Part shown: one piece after another, positions 46,373 through 54,355 of the stretch
Layout of the letters: each line of letters opens with the position of its first letter
Numbering within the stretch: position 1 is the first letter of the stretch
NCBI RefSeq assembly: GCF_024662015.1
Contig: NZ_CP102480.1
Coordinates: 682,001-746,000, forward strand
Length of the DNA stretch: 64,000 nt
DNA from: Nisaea acidiphila
Lineage (GTDB): Bacteria; Pseudomonadota; Alphaproteobacteria; Thalassobaculales; Thalassobaculaceae
Direction of reading: 5' to 3'
Program-made: the position numbers and the translations under genes
The notes under the pieces: model-generated
Told to the model about the DNA's origin: nothing
What the model saw: only the letters and a program-made list of their open reading frames with translations
The model's database searches: none

Positions 46373-48072
46373 TGAGAGTCTCCAAATGTCTGGCGAAGGG
46401 TTCGGCGGTCCGGCGAACGCGCATAGATGCGGACCAATTTGTTCTCGAGCAGGAAAAACCAGTAAGAGCCGGTTGCGCCGCGCACGACGGCGATCAGTCC
46501 AAACAGGCCGAGCAGATTGAGCGGCGCCAGGCGGAACGCCCAGATTTGCAGTGCCGCGATCGCGAACAGGGCACTCAGGTAACCGCCATTCGCTGTCAGG
46601 AGGACAACGAGACGCCGAAGGATCGGATCGCCACCCGACTTGAGAAAGTGTGTGGTGGAGAAGGAAGTATAGGAATGAACCGCCGCGAAGAGGATGAACA
46701 CGGCGTAGGAAACCGTCGAGGAGGCAAAAACGAACGGCGGTAGCCCCAGATGCTCGAACGGCGACGGCACGGTGATCTTGGAGCGCAGATAATCCGCCCC
46801 GGCCGTGTGGAGGTTCTGAAGCGCCATTGCATGCCGATAGCCTGAAGACACTGGCGGATTGGTCGGGGACTGCACGAAAGCCGACACGGCGGAGAGCGCC
46901 TGGCCGTATACGACGTCCTTGCCCTTGATCCGGTCGCCCAGCTCCTTTTCGAAGTCCACCCCACCCTGCACCCCTTCCATCAGCAAATTCGAGACCGAGA
47001 TGAGCGGCATGTGCGGACAAGGCTCCGCCGCTTCGCTCATGCCTCCGGAGAGCGTTGTCGCCGCCACATCGAGAAAAATATTCGCGGACTGCGGTAGAAC
47101 TCCTCGGATCGTAGACGAAACTTGTCCGAAGAATGAAAGGCCGGACGGGTCCGATCCGTCCTTTTCAGTGCTCGGATCCGGGTCGTATTTGCAGGAGGTC
47201 AGAAAATGATTCCGGTCAGAGCGAATGAGCCCCCACTGGATCTGAAGGGGCTCGGCAAATGCGTCGTCGAAAGAGCCGCCATGAAAACTCTCAAGACAGT
47301 CACCCGATTGGGCGCACCGGTCTTTGTAAAGGGCATATGCCGGCGACAGATGTCTGCGTTTGCCGAACTTTGACGCACTGCCTGTGTAGAGAAAGTAGCT
47401 GTCCTGCTGGAACGCGTTGACATCAATCTTCGTGAGGACCGGCCGGGTCAACACGTGCAACTCTTCGATTTGCCGGCGGCGCTCCTCGACCGGAACGAAG
47501 ACCGGTACGGGTTTGCCGGAGACACCGCTCAGATCTCTCGTTTCGCAGTCTAACCCGGCCCGCCCCCCGCCTTCTGTCGAGCGATCCACGACACGCTTCG
47601 CCGGGTCTTTATATCGCTCCAGCGTCTTGATCAGGCACGGGAACTTCGCGTCATCTCGACTGTCGACGAAGAGGAAATCGACAAAAACCGCGCGCGGCTC
47701 GAACTGAAGAATTCGCTCGAGGACCTTTGCGTGAATGGCATAGGAAACCGGCCATTTCCAGCCCTGCCCTTTCAGATCGGCGTCGTCGATCAGAACAAGC
47801 GGGACTTCTTGATCCTTCGGAACGGAAGAATAGAACGGAGCGGAAAAGAGGTTGTAGACCCAGTAGGAATAGCGTGCGCTCACCTCCTTCAAGCCGAAGA
47901 GGTCGGTCGCGAAAGCGAGAGATCCGAATGCGAGAGCGATGCCAAGGCGGATGATCCGCTTTTCAAGCCAGTTGGGGTCTTCCGCGACTTTCTTGAGCCG
48001 ATATCCCGCGAGCTGCTCCCTGATCAGCGCTCCGAATTTCCGGATCCAAGACTTTCTTGAAGCAAGCGCCAT
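46369..48072 (-). CDS. CHASE2-domain membrane protein without output domain
   Basis: 567 residues. An N-terminal TM at about 25-40 (LGIALAFGSLAFATDLFGL), then the extracellular CHASE2 domain (about 60-450) with EVPLVLIDDADLKGQGWKWP and YAIHAKVLERILQFEPRAVFVDFLFVD, then three C-terminal TM segments (about 455-475, 510-530, 535-555). No kinase, cyclase or FHA domain follows, so it lacks an obvious output. ATG 48072 is preferred with AGGGGTG upstream. It starts the three-gene operon with the 130-aa protein and M48, which suggests extracytoplasmic sensing linked to proteolysis. Confidence 0.88.
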   Translation of the reverse strand: MALASRKSWIRKFGALIREQLAGYRLKKVAEDPNWLEKRIIRLGIALAFGSLAFATDLFGLKEVSARYSYWVYNLFSAPFYSSVPKDQEVPLVLIDDADLKGQGWKWPVSYAIHAKVLERILQFEPRAVFVDFLFVDSRDDAKFPCLIKTLERYKDPAKRVVDRSTEGGGRAGLDCETRDLSGVSGKPVPVFVPVEERRRQIEELHVLTRPVLTKIDVNAFQQDSYFLYTGSASKFGKRRHLSPAYALYKDRCAQSGDCLESFHGGSFDDAFAEPLQIQWGLIRSDRNHFLTSCKYDPDPSTEKDGSDPSGLSFFGQVSSTIRGVLPQSANIFLDVAATTLSGGMSEAAEPCPHMPLISVSNLLMEGVQGGVDFEKELGDRIKGKDVVYGQALSAVSAFVQSPTNPPVSSGYRHAMALQNLHTAGADYLRSKITVPSPFEHLGLPPFVFASSTVSYAVFILFAAVHSYTSFSTTHFLKSGGDPILRRLVVLLTANGGYLSALFAIAALQIWAFRLAPLNLLGLFGLIAVVRGATGSYWFFLLENKLVRIYARSPDRRTLRQTFGDSQ

Positions 48073-48300
48073 ACCGTGCGCACCCCTTAACGCGTGAGAA
48101 TCGCACTCTCCACAATTTTTACGCGACACCAAAGTTAACGAAATTGCTTAAGATCGAAAGAAATTCGATTTTGTTTTTTTGAATATCCATTCTTTATGGA
48201 GACGAACTCCAACTGAGGCGTTCGTTCCGGTGGTAGCAATCCCGGGTCTTGTCGTACCGTTCTTGACAAAGCGGAAACCGGTCCGCAGGTTGGACTGATC
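48073..48300. other. Divergent promoter region (228 bases) before the riboswitch
   Basis: AT-rich part between the CHASE2 start and the TPP riboswitch; contains T-runs near 48165-48180 and CGGTCCGC at 48279-48286, which could pair with GCGGACCG at 48403-48410 across the riboswitch. No gene seen. Confidence 0.5.
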
Positions 48301-48390
48301 GTGATGCTGGGGTGTTTCGGGCGTCGTACCGGAACTGAGAGGATACCCATCGAACCTGACCCAGGTAATTCTGGCGCAGGGAGACGTCAC
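48301..48390 (+). promoter_or_regulatory. TPP riboswitch (THI element)
   Basis: The core matches the thiamine pyrophosphate aptamer: GGGGTG (48310-48315), CTGAGAGGATACCC (48335-48348), GAACCTGA (48352-48359) and CCAGGTAATTCTGGCGCAGGGA (48361-48382). P1 is GTGATG (48301-48306) with CGTCAC (48385-48390). P2 pairs GGGGT with ATACCC, P4 pairs CCTG with CAGG, P5 pairs CCAG with CTGG. It lies 93 bases upstream of the binding-protein start, with a possible expression platform in 48391-48482. TPP binding is expected to repress the operon. Confidence 0.95.
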
Positions 48391-48402
48391 CGGACCCGCC
48401 GA

Positions 48403-48466
48403 GCGGACCGTTCGTTGAATCTCCTCTCTCCCCGGCCGTGACTTTCGCCGTTCGAACGAACGGGTC
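48403..48466 (+). promoter_or_regulatory. Candidate riboswitch expression platform
   Basis: GACCGTTCGTT (48406-48416) can pair with AACGAACGGGTC (48455-48466), while the overlapping GCGGACCG (48403-48410) can pair with CGGTCCGC (48279-48286) 5' of the aptamer. The alternatives are mutually exclusive and the ribosome site GGAG at 48471-48474 follows. An internal palindrome CGTTCGAACG is also present. This is a pairing by eye, not a computed fold. Confidence 0.45.
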
Positions 48467-48482
48467 AATTGGAGTGCCGGGA

Positions 48483-49595
48483 ATGTTCCTGAAGAAAACC
48501 GCCCTCGTCGTCCTCATCTTTTCCGCCATCGGAACCGCCCGCGCAGAGACCCTGCCCGTACTGGTGCCGATCACCGGCTTCCTCTCGCTGGAAGGCACGG
48601 CGCAGCGCAACGGTGCGGTCATGGCCGTCGACATGCTCGGCAAAGAGCTCGGTCTCGAAACCGAAGTGACCGACACCGGCACCTCGCCGGAAGGCGCAGT
48701 CACCGCTCTCCGTCGCGCGTTGGGCGGAGCGCCGAGCGCAGCCGTAGCCTCCATGCTGGGGACGCAGATGCTGGCGATGATTCCGGTTGCGGACCGGGCA
48801 GGCATGCCGCTGCTGACCGTTTCCGGCACAGCGAAGATCACGGAGCTCGGCAGCGGCAACGTCTTCCGCTTCTTCCCGGGCGACAGCGTGGTCAAGGTCG
48901 CGCATGCGAAATATGCGGTCGAGGAACTGGGCGCAAAACGCCCCGCCCTGCTCTACCAGACGACCGCCTACGGGCAGAGCGGCGCGGCGCATTTGAAGAA
49001 AACCCTCGCCGAGCTCGGCGCGCCGCTGGTCTTCGAGGAAGGCATCGACATCTCGGTCAAGGACATGCTTCCGGCGCTCACCCGCATGCAGGCCGCAGAG
49101 CCCGACATCCTGCTACTGCACCTGCATTCCGGCTCCACCGCGCTCGTCATCCGCCAGGCGCGGGAGACCGGTAATCCGCTGCCGGTGGTGGCCGGGTCCG
49201 CCATGCATCAGCCGACCACGGCAGCACTGCTGAATCCGGAACAATTGAAGGGCGTCTGCGCCGAAAGCGCCTCCTCGCCGGTTTCCGAGCAGTCCGGACC
49301 GGTCGCGGACTTCACGGCGGCCTACCGCAAGCACTTTGGCACGGAGCCGGACGCATTCGCACTGGCGCAGTATGACGGGACGGCGATGCTGATTGCGGCC
49401 AAAAAAGCCGGCGCACAGAGCGCGGACGACGTGCGCGCCTGGCTAGCCGGCAACAGCTATGACGGCCTCGCTATGACCTACAAGTCGGACGGCAAGGGCA
49501 ATATGGCGCATGACGCGGTGGTGGTTTGCTATGATGGCGCCAGCCGGGTTCCGGCCATCGCCAAGCGCTACGAGAATGTCGACGGCATCCGCTGA
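48483..49595 (+). CDS. ABC transporter substrate-binding protein, Liv/HAAT type, TPP-regulated
   Basis: Periplasmic receptor of the branched-chain amino acid (HAAT) family, 370 residues. Signal peptide 1-21 (core LVVLIFSAIGTARA). ETLPVLVPITGFLSLEGTAQRNGAVMAVD and AVASMLGTQMLAMIPVADRAG are typical, as is PALLYQTTAYGQSGAAHLK. ATG 48483 has GGAG 8 bases upstream. The TPP riboswitch just before suggests thiamine or a pyrimidine/thiazole precursor as ligand rather than leucine. This is an inference from regulation; the family is established for amino acids and many other ligands. Confidence 0.9.
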   Translation: MFLKKTALVVLIFSAIGTARAETLPVLVPITGFLSLEGTAQRNGAVMAVDMLGKELGLETEVTDTGTSPEGAVTALRRALGGAPSAAVASMLGTQMLAMIPVADRAGMPLLTVSGTAKITELGSGNVFRFFPGDSVVKVAHAKYAVEELGAKRPALLYQTTAYGQSGAAHLKKTLAELGAPLVFEEGIDISVKDMLPALTRMQAAEPDILLLHLHSGSTALVIRQARETGNPLPVVAGSAMHQPTTAALLNPEQLKGVCAESASSPVSEQSGPVADFTAAYRKHFGTEPDAFALAQYDGTAMLIAAKKAGAQSADDVRAWLAGNSYDGLAMTYKSDGKGNMAHDAVVVCYDGASRVPAIAKRYENVDGIR

Positions 49596-49613
49596 CGCGG
49601 CCATGCTTCCGAT

Positions 49614-50507
49614 ATGACCAGCCTCGCCCTCGCGCAGATTCTGCTGAACGGCCTCGCCCTCGGCGCGGCCTATGCCCTGATCGCGCTCGGCTTCGTCATC
49701 GTCATCAATGCCGTCGGCGCGGTGAACTTCGCGCAAGGCGAGCTGGTCATGGCAGGCGGCTTTCTCTCCATCGCGCTGGCGCCGTTCGTTGGCGACGCGG
49801 CGGGCATTCCCGGCCTGCTCCTCCTGCCTCTGGTCATGGCGCTGATGGGCCTGTTCGGGATCGGATTTGCCCATCTCGCCTATTTCCCGCTGAAGAACCG
49901 GCCGCCGGTCGCCGTCTTCGTCAGCACCATCGCCATCGGTCTGGTCCTGCAGCATCTGGCCAACGCCATATTCGGGGCCGCACCGCGGGCGGGACCGCCG
50001 CTGATCGCGGGCGACGGCCCGGCGCTCGGCGGCCTTACCCTCTCCCTGCAACAGCTCGCCGTTCTCGCGAGCGCGGCCATTCTCGTCTCCGCAACCGGCC
50101 TCTTTCTCGGCAAGACACAGACCGGCCGGCGGATGCGGGCGGTGGCGCAGGACCCGGAAATGGCGGCGGCTATCGGCATCCGCCCGGCGCGAATGATCGC
50201 CCTTTCCTTCGCCCTCGCCCTCGCACTCGCGGGGGCTGCGGGCCTGTTGCTCTCGAACCAGTTCTTCGTCAGTCCGAACGACGGCGGGCTCTTCATGCTG
50301 AAGGCCTATATCGCGGTCACCATCGGTGGCTGGGGCCGGCTCGACGGCGCCGTGCTCGGCGCTCTGCTGATCGGCCTCTTCGAGACCTTGGTCGCGGCTT
50401 TCACCTCCTATCTCGCCGCCGAGGCACTGCTCTATGCCATGCTGCTCGCCATGCTCGCCTTCCGGCCGGGAGGATTGCTGCCGGAACGGACCCGCTCCCG
50501 TGTCTGA
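49614..50507 (+). CDS. ABC transporter permease, LivH-like
   Basis: 297-residue inner-membrane permease of the branched-chain amino-acid type, with about 8 hydrophobic segments. LLNGLALGAAYALIALGFVIVINAVGAVNFAQGELVMAGG is the characteristic N-terminus and RMRAVAQDPEMAAAIGI the conserved cytoplasmic loop. It starts 18 bases after the binding protein and its stop overlaps the GTG of the next gene by 8 bases. Confidence 0.93.
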   Translation: MTSLALAQILLNGLALGAAYALIALGFVIVINAVGAVNFAQGELVMAGGFLSIALAPFVGDAAGIPGLLLLPLVMALMGLFGIGFAHLAYFPLKNRPPVAVFVSTIAIGLVLQHLANAIFGAAPRAGPPLIAGDGPALGGLTLSLQQLAVLASAAILVSATGLFLGKTQTGRRMRAVAQDPEMAAAIGIRPARMIALSFALALALAGAAGLLLSNQFFVSPNDGGLFMLKAYIAVTIGGWGRLDGAVLGALLIGLFETLVAAFTSYLAAEALLYAMLLAMLAFRPGGLLPERTRSRV

Positions 50508-52158
50508 CCGCCGTTCCCAGTTGCTGCTCGCCGGGGCTGTCGCTCTTGCGATCTACGCCGTCTTCTTCGCGGGCGGCTATGCCCATGACGTCCTGGCGCG
50601 TGCCGGGATCTATGCCATCGCCGCGATCGGTTACCAGCTCGTCTTCGGACGGCTCGGCGCACTCTCGCTGGCGCAAGGCTGTTTTTTCGGCCTTGGCGCC
50701 TACGCCGCCGCCCTGACGGCCCTCAAACTCGATTTCGGCTTTCCACTCACCCTGCTTGCCGGAACCGCGCTCCCGGTTCTGCTGGCCGCCGTCATCGCCG
50801 TCCCCGTTCTCCGGCTCTCTTCGCACTATTTCGCCCTCGCCACCCTCGGCATCGCCCAGCTCGCCGTGCTGGCCGCGACCAACTGGACGGACGTGACCGG
50901 CGGTGCAAACGGGCTCTACGGCGTGCCGCCTTTGGCGTTCGGCGGAATGCAGATCGAATTCGGCCTGCCGCTCACGCTTCTCGTCTGGACCTGCGTCGGT
51001 ATCGTGCTCCTGTTCTCGCGCCGCCTGACTGCTGGACGGAACGGTCTCCGGGTCGAGACCTTGCGCGAAGCCCCGAAGGCCGCCGCCGCGCTCGGGATTG
51101 ACGGGACTGCGATCCGCTTCCGCTTCTTTCTTGTGAGTGCCGCTTTCGGCGGTTTCGCCGGCGCGTTGCAGGCCCACGCGGTCGGCGTCGTCTCGCCGGA
51201 CGTGCTCTCTTTCCACATTCTCGTGCTGCTGCTGGCGATGACGGTGATCGGCGGGCGCGACTCCCCGCTTGGGGCGGTCCTCGGCGCATTGCTGCTTGTT
51301 CACCTTCCGGAATGGTTCCGCGATTTCGCGGATTACTATCTCGTCGCCTACGGTGCCGCCTTGCTCGCCGCGATTATCTTTCTTCCCAGGGGGCTTGCCG
51401 GGCTTCTACCGAGTTCAAATCGAAGCGCGTTGCCGGTCCCCGCAACCGCTGTCCCGGCGCGGCGCAACGGCGATACCCTGTCGGTCGAAATGCTTTCCAA
51501 GAGGTTCGGCGGCATCGATGCCCTGAAAGACGTTTCGCTGACCGTCGCCCCGGGAGAGATTGTCGGACTGATCGGCCCCAACGGTTCCGGCAAGACGACC
51601 TTGGTCAACGTCGTGACCGGGATGGAGAAACCCGACTCAGGACGGGTCCGCTTCGGTCATGCGGACCTAACAGGATTGCCGCCGGAGCATATCGCCAGGG
51701 CGGGGATCGCCCGTACTTTCCAGCATCCCCAGATCGCACCGGATCTCACAGTTCGAGAAAGTCTGGATGCGGTCGGTGACGGAGATGCGGAGACATTGCT
51801 CGCCCTGGTCGGCCTCGAAAGCGGAGCTGAGACGCGCTCCGGCGCGTTGCCCCCCGCCGGGCAGAAGCGCCTGGAGATCGCCCGGGCTCTCGCCGCCGGC
51901 GCCTCCCTGCTCGCGCTCGACGAGCCTGCCGCCGGATTGAGCGATCCGGAGCGGGCGCAGCTTGCGTCCCTTCTCAAAAAACTCGCCGCGGACGGACATG
52001 CGATCCTGCTGATCGACCATGCGATGGATTTCCTCCTGCCTCTGGCAGACCGTGTCCTCTGCCTCAGCGCGGGACGGGTCGCCGCCGAGGGCGCGCCGGA
52101 CGAGGTCGCGCGGGACCGGCACGCCGTCGAGGCCTATTTCGGGGAGAGTCCGCTATGA
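50500..52158 (+). CDS. Fused LivM-type permease and LivG-type ATPase
   Basis: 552 residues in one chain. Residues 1-305 form a LivM-like permease (GIYAIAAIGYQLVFGRLGALSLAQGCFFGLGAY and ALGIDGTAIRFRFFLVSAAFGGFAG). From about 325 an ABC ATPase follows with Walker A GPNGSGKTT (359-367), signature PPAGQKRLEIARAL and Walker B LLALDEPAAGLSD. Its helical part is short. GTG 50500 lies inside the end of LivH, with GGAACGGA upstream. LivM and LivG are usually separate. Confidence 0.9.
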   Translation: MSDRRSQLLLAGAVALAIYAVFFAGGYAHDVLARAGIYAIAAIGYQLVFGRLGALSLAQGCFFGLGAYAAALTALKLDFGFPLTLLAGTALPVLLAAVIAVPVLRLSSHYFALATLGIAQLAVLAATNWTDVTGGANGLYGVPPLAFGGMQIEFGLPLTLLVWTCVGIVLLFSRRLTAGRNGLRVETLREAPKAAAALGIDGTAIRFRFFLVSAAFGGFAGALQAHAVGVVSPDVLSFHILVLLLAMTVIGGRDSPLGAVLGALLLVHLPEWFRDFADYYLVAYGAALLAAIIFLPRGLAGLLPSSNRSALPVPATAVPARRNGDTLSVEMLSKRFGGIDALKDVSLTVAPGEIVGLIGPNGSGKTTLVNVVTGMEKPDSGRVRFGHADLTGLPPEHIARAGIARTFQHPQIAPDLTVRESLDAVGDGDAETLLALVGLESGAETRSGALPPAGQKRLEIARALAAGASLLALDEPAAGLSDPERAQLASLLKKLAADGHAILLIDHAMDFLLPLADRVLCLSAGRVAAEGAPDEVARDRHAVEAYFGESPL

Positions 52159-52874
52159 GCGCGACGGTCCTCGATTTGAAAGGCGTCAGCGTCCTGCGCG
52201 CTGGCGCACCGGCGGTCTCGGACCTCGACCTCACGGTCTCGGCGGGCGAGATCGTGGCTCTGCTCGGCCTCAACGGCGCCGGAAAGTCGAGCCTGCTGCG
52301 CGGAATCATGGGGCTCGAGCCGGTAAGCGCAGGGATAATCCAGTTTCGCGAACGCGATATCGCGGCCCTCTCCACCGCCGAACGTGCCCGGACCGGGATC
52401 GGCTATTGCCCGGAAGGACGCAGGCTCTTCCCCGGCATGACTGTATCGGACACCTTACACGCGGCCTCCGGCGCGCCCACGGCCGAGCGGGTAAAGCGGA
52501 TCGCGGAACTGATCCGGCTCTTCCCCCTGCTCGACCATATTCTGGAGCAGGAGAGCTGGAGCCTCAGCGGCGGCCAGCAGCAGATCGTCGCCATCGCCCG
52601 CGCGCTCATGGGCCGCCCGGAAATCCTGCTGCTCGACGAACCCTCCCTCGGGCTCGCGCCGGTGATCTGCCGCGATCTCTTCCCCGCGATTCGGCATCTC
52701 GCGGACCGTGGCGGGGCCATCCTGTTGGCCGAGCAGAGCCTCTCCCAGGCGCTTGCTGTCGCGGATCGGATTGCCGTGATGCACAGAGGCAAACTGGTGC
52801 TCGCCGCACCGGCGCCCGAAGTCTCTCACGACCGCTTGAAACGCCTGATGCTTTCGGAGGGTGAACCCGGCTGA
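52155..52874 (+). CDS. ABC transporter ATP-binding protein, LivF-like
   Basis: 239-residue ATPase; Walker A GLNGAGKSS (about 38-46), signature WSLSGGQQQIVAIARAL, Walker B ILLLDEPSLGL. The family end motif YCPEGRRLFPGMTV is typical for LivF. ATGA overlap with the fused permease-ATPase. It completes the TPP-riboswitch operon. Confidence 0.94.
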   Translation: MSATVLDLKGVSVLRAGAPAVSDLDLTVSAGEIVALLGLNGAGKSSLLRGIMGLEPVSAGIIQFRERDIAALSTAERARTGIGYCPEGRRLFPGMTVSDTLHAASGAPTAERVKRIAELIRLFPLLDHILEQESWSLSGGQQQIVAIARALMGRPEILLLDEPSLGLAPVICRDLFPAIRHLADRGGAILLAEQSLSQALAVADRIAVMHRGKLVLAAPAPEVSHDRLKRLMLSEGEPG

Positions 52875-52929
52875 GGCATCGTCTATGCTCCCGGCGTTTT
52901 CAATCGCCTGCCTTGGGAGATCCCCGTCG

Positions 52930-53616
52930 ATGGACGAGAGCCCGACCCCCGACTTCCGCCAGAGCATCGCCGAGACCGCAGCCAATATCCTGCTCGAGAT
53001 CGAAGCCGTGCATATCCGCCCGGAAGAACCTTTCACCTTCACCTCCGGCCGCCTCAGCCCGGTCTATGTCGATTGCCGCAAGATCATCTCCTTCCCGCGC
53101 GCACGAAAGAAGCTGATGGAGATGGGCGTCGAGCTGCTGGCCCAGAGAGCCGGTTTCGAGCAGTTCGACGCGGTCGCCGGCGGCGAGACGGCGGGCATTC
53201 CGTTCGCCGCCTGGATCGCCGATCTGCTCGGCCTGCCGATGCTCTATATCCGCAAGAAGCCGAAGGGCTTCGGGCGCAACGCGCGGATTGAAGGCAGTTT
53301 CGAGGACGGCGCCCGCATTCTTCTGGTCGAGGATCTCGCGACGGACGGCGGCTCCAAGCTCTCCTTCATCGACGCGATCCGCGAGGCCGGCGGCGAGGTC
53401 GCGCACTGCTTCGTCGTCTTCCACTACGGCAATTTCCCGGAGAGCACGGCCTCGATGAAGGAAAAGGGCGTGGACCTGCACGGGCTTTGCACCTGGTGGG
53501 ACGTTCTCGCCGCGGCCGAGAAGCGCGGCTTCACGCAGGCGCAGCTTGCCGAGGTGCGGCAGTTCCTGCGCGACCCGGACGGCTGGGCCGCGTCCCGCGA
53601 GACCATCGAAACCTGA
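52930..53616 (+). CDS. pyrE: Orotate phosphoribosyltransferase
   Basis: Converts orotate and PRPP to OMP in pyrimidine synthesis. 228 residues; PRPP loop reads VEDLATDGGSK (133-143, family VEDVITTGGS), with FTFTSGRLSPVYVDCR (36-50) and YIRKKPKGFG (107-116). ATG 52930 has GGGAGA about 9 bases upstream; a GTG frame to 52861 overlaps livF and lacks a site. It lies 55 bases after livF; shared transcription is possible but not proven. Confidence 0.95.
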   Translation: MDESPTPDFRQSIAETAANILLEIEAVHIRPEEPFTFTSGRLSPVYVDCRKIISFPRARKKLMEMGVELLAQRAGFEQFDAVAGGETAGIPFAAWIADLLGLPMLYIRKKPKGFGRNARIEGSFEDGARILLVEDLATDGGSKLSFIDAIREAGGEVAHCFVVFHYGNFPESTASMKEKGVDLHGLCTWWDVLAAAEKRGFTQAQLAEVRQFLRDPDGWAASRETIET

Positions 53617-53653
53617 TTCAATCAAGGAAGAGCAAGGCACCGGGAGGGCCGAT

Positions 53654-54277
53654 ATGCTGAAGATCCTGGGACGGAACAATTCGAGCAACGTGCAAAAAGT
53701 GACCTGGCTTTGCGGCGAACTTTCGATCCCCAACGAGCGTGAGGATTTCGGCGGCGCCTTTGCCAATACGAAGGACGAGTATTACCTCTCCCTCAACCCG
53801 AACTCCCGGGTGCCGACCATCATCGCGGACGATTTCGTGCTCTGGGAGTCGAACGCGATCGTCCGATATCTCTGCAACAAGTACTCGAAAGGCGATATGG
53901 CGCCCGCCGATCCGCGCGATTATGCCGATGCTGACCGCTGGATGGACTGGAAGCACACGACGCTTCTGCCGCTTATCACGCCGATCTTTTGGGGCCTGGT
54001 GCGAACCCCGGAAGCCGAGCGCGACCATGCCGCGATCGACACCGCGCGCAAGGCTATGATCGACATTCTCTGGATCCTGGAAAAGCGTCTCACCGGCCGC
54101 GACTACATGATGGGCGACAGGCTGACCATGGCGGACATCCCCCTCGGCATGAACATCTACCGCTGGCTGACCCTGGTCGAGGATCGCCCGGCGATGCCGG
54201 CGCTGGAAGCCTGGTACGGCCGCATCGCGGCCCGCCCCGCCTTCAAGCAGCACGTTCTCGACATTCCGCTGACCTGA
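53654..54277 (+). CDS. Glutathione S-transferase family protein
   Basis: 207 residues. N-terminal thioredoxin fold (1-78) with NSRVPTIIADDFVLWESNAIVRYL (ES motif that binds the glutathione gamma-glutamyl group), and an all-helical C-terminal domain with GDRLTMADIPLGMNIYRW (N-capping box). GGGAGGG precedes ATG 53654. It starts 37 bases after pyrE. Substrate unknown. Confidence 0.92.
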   Translation: MLKILGRNNSSNVQKVTWLCGELSIPNEREDFGGAFANTKDEYYLSLNPNSRVPTIIADDFVLWESNAIVRYLCNKYSKGDMAPADPRDYADADRWMDWKHTTLLPLITPIFWGLVRTPEAERDHAAIDTARKAMIDILWILEKRLTGRDYMMGDRLTMADIPLGMNIYRWLTLVEDRPAMPALEAWYGRIAARPAFKQHVLDIPLT

Positions 54278-54284
54278 TACGGCC

Positions 54285-54310
54285 GCGGCGCTGGAAAAGA
54301 CCCGCGCCGC
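54285..54310 (+). terminator. Possible terminator after GST
   Basis: GCGGCGC (54285-54291) and GCGCCGC (54304-54310) form a 7-bp stem followed by TTCTTATCC. It separates the GST gene from the following ABC gene. Confidence 0.5.
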
Positions 54311-54355
54311 TTCTTATCCTCAAAGGGATCCGTTTCGAAAAAAGAGGTGAGCCAG

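Noticed and set aside
52930-53616. pyrE as part of the thiamine-linked operon
   Set aside because: A 55-base gap follows livF, and pyrE is a general pyrimidine gene; no evidence of riboswitch control.
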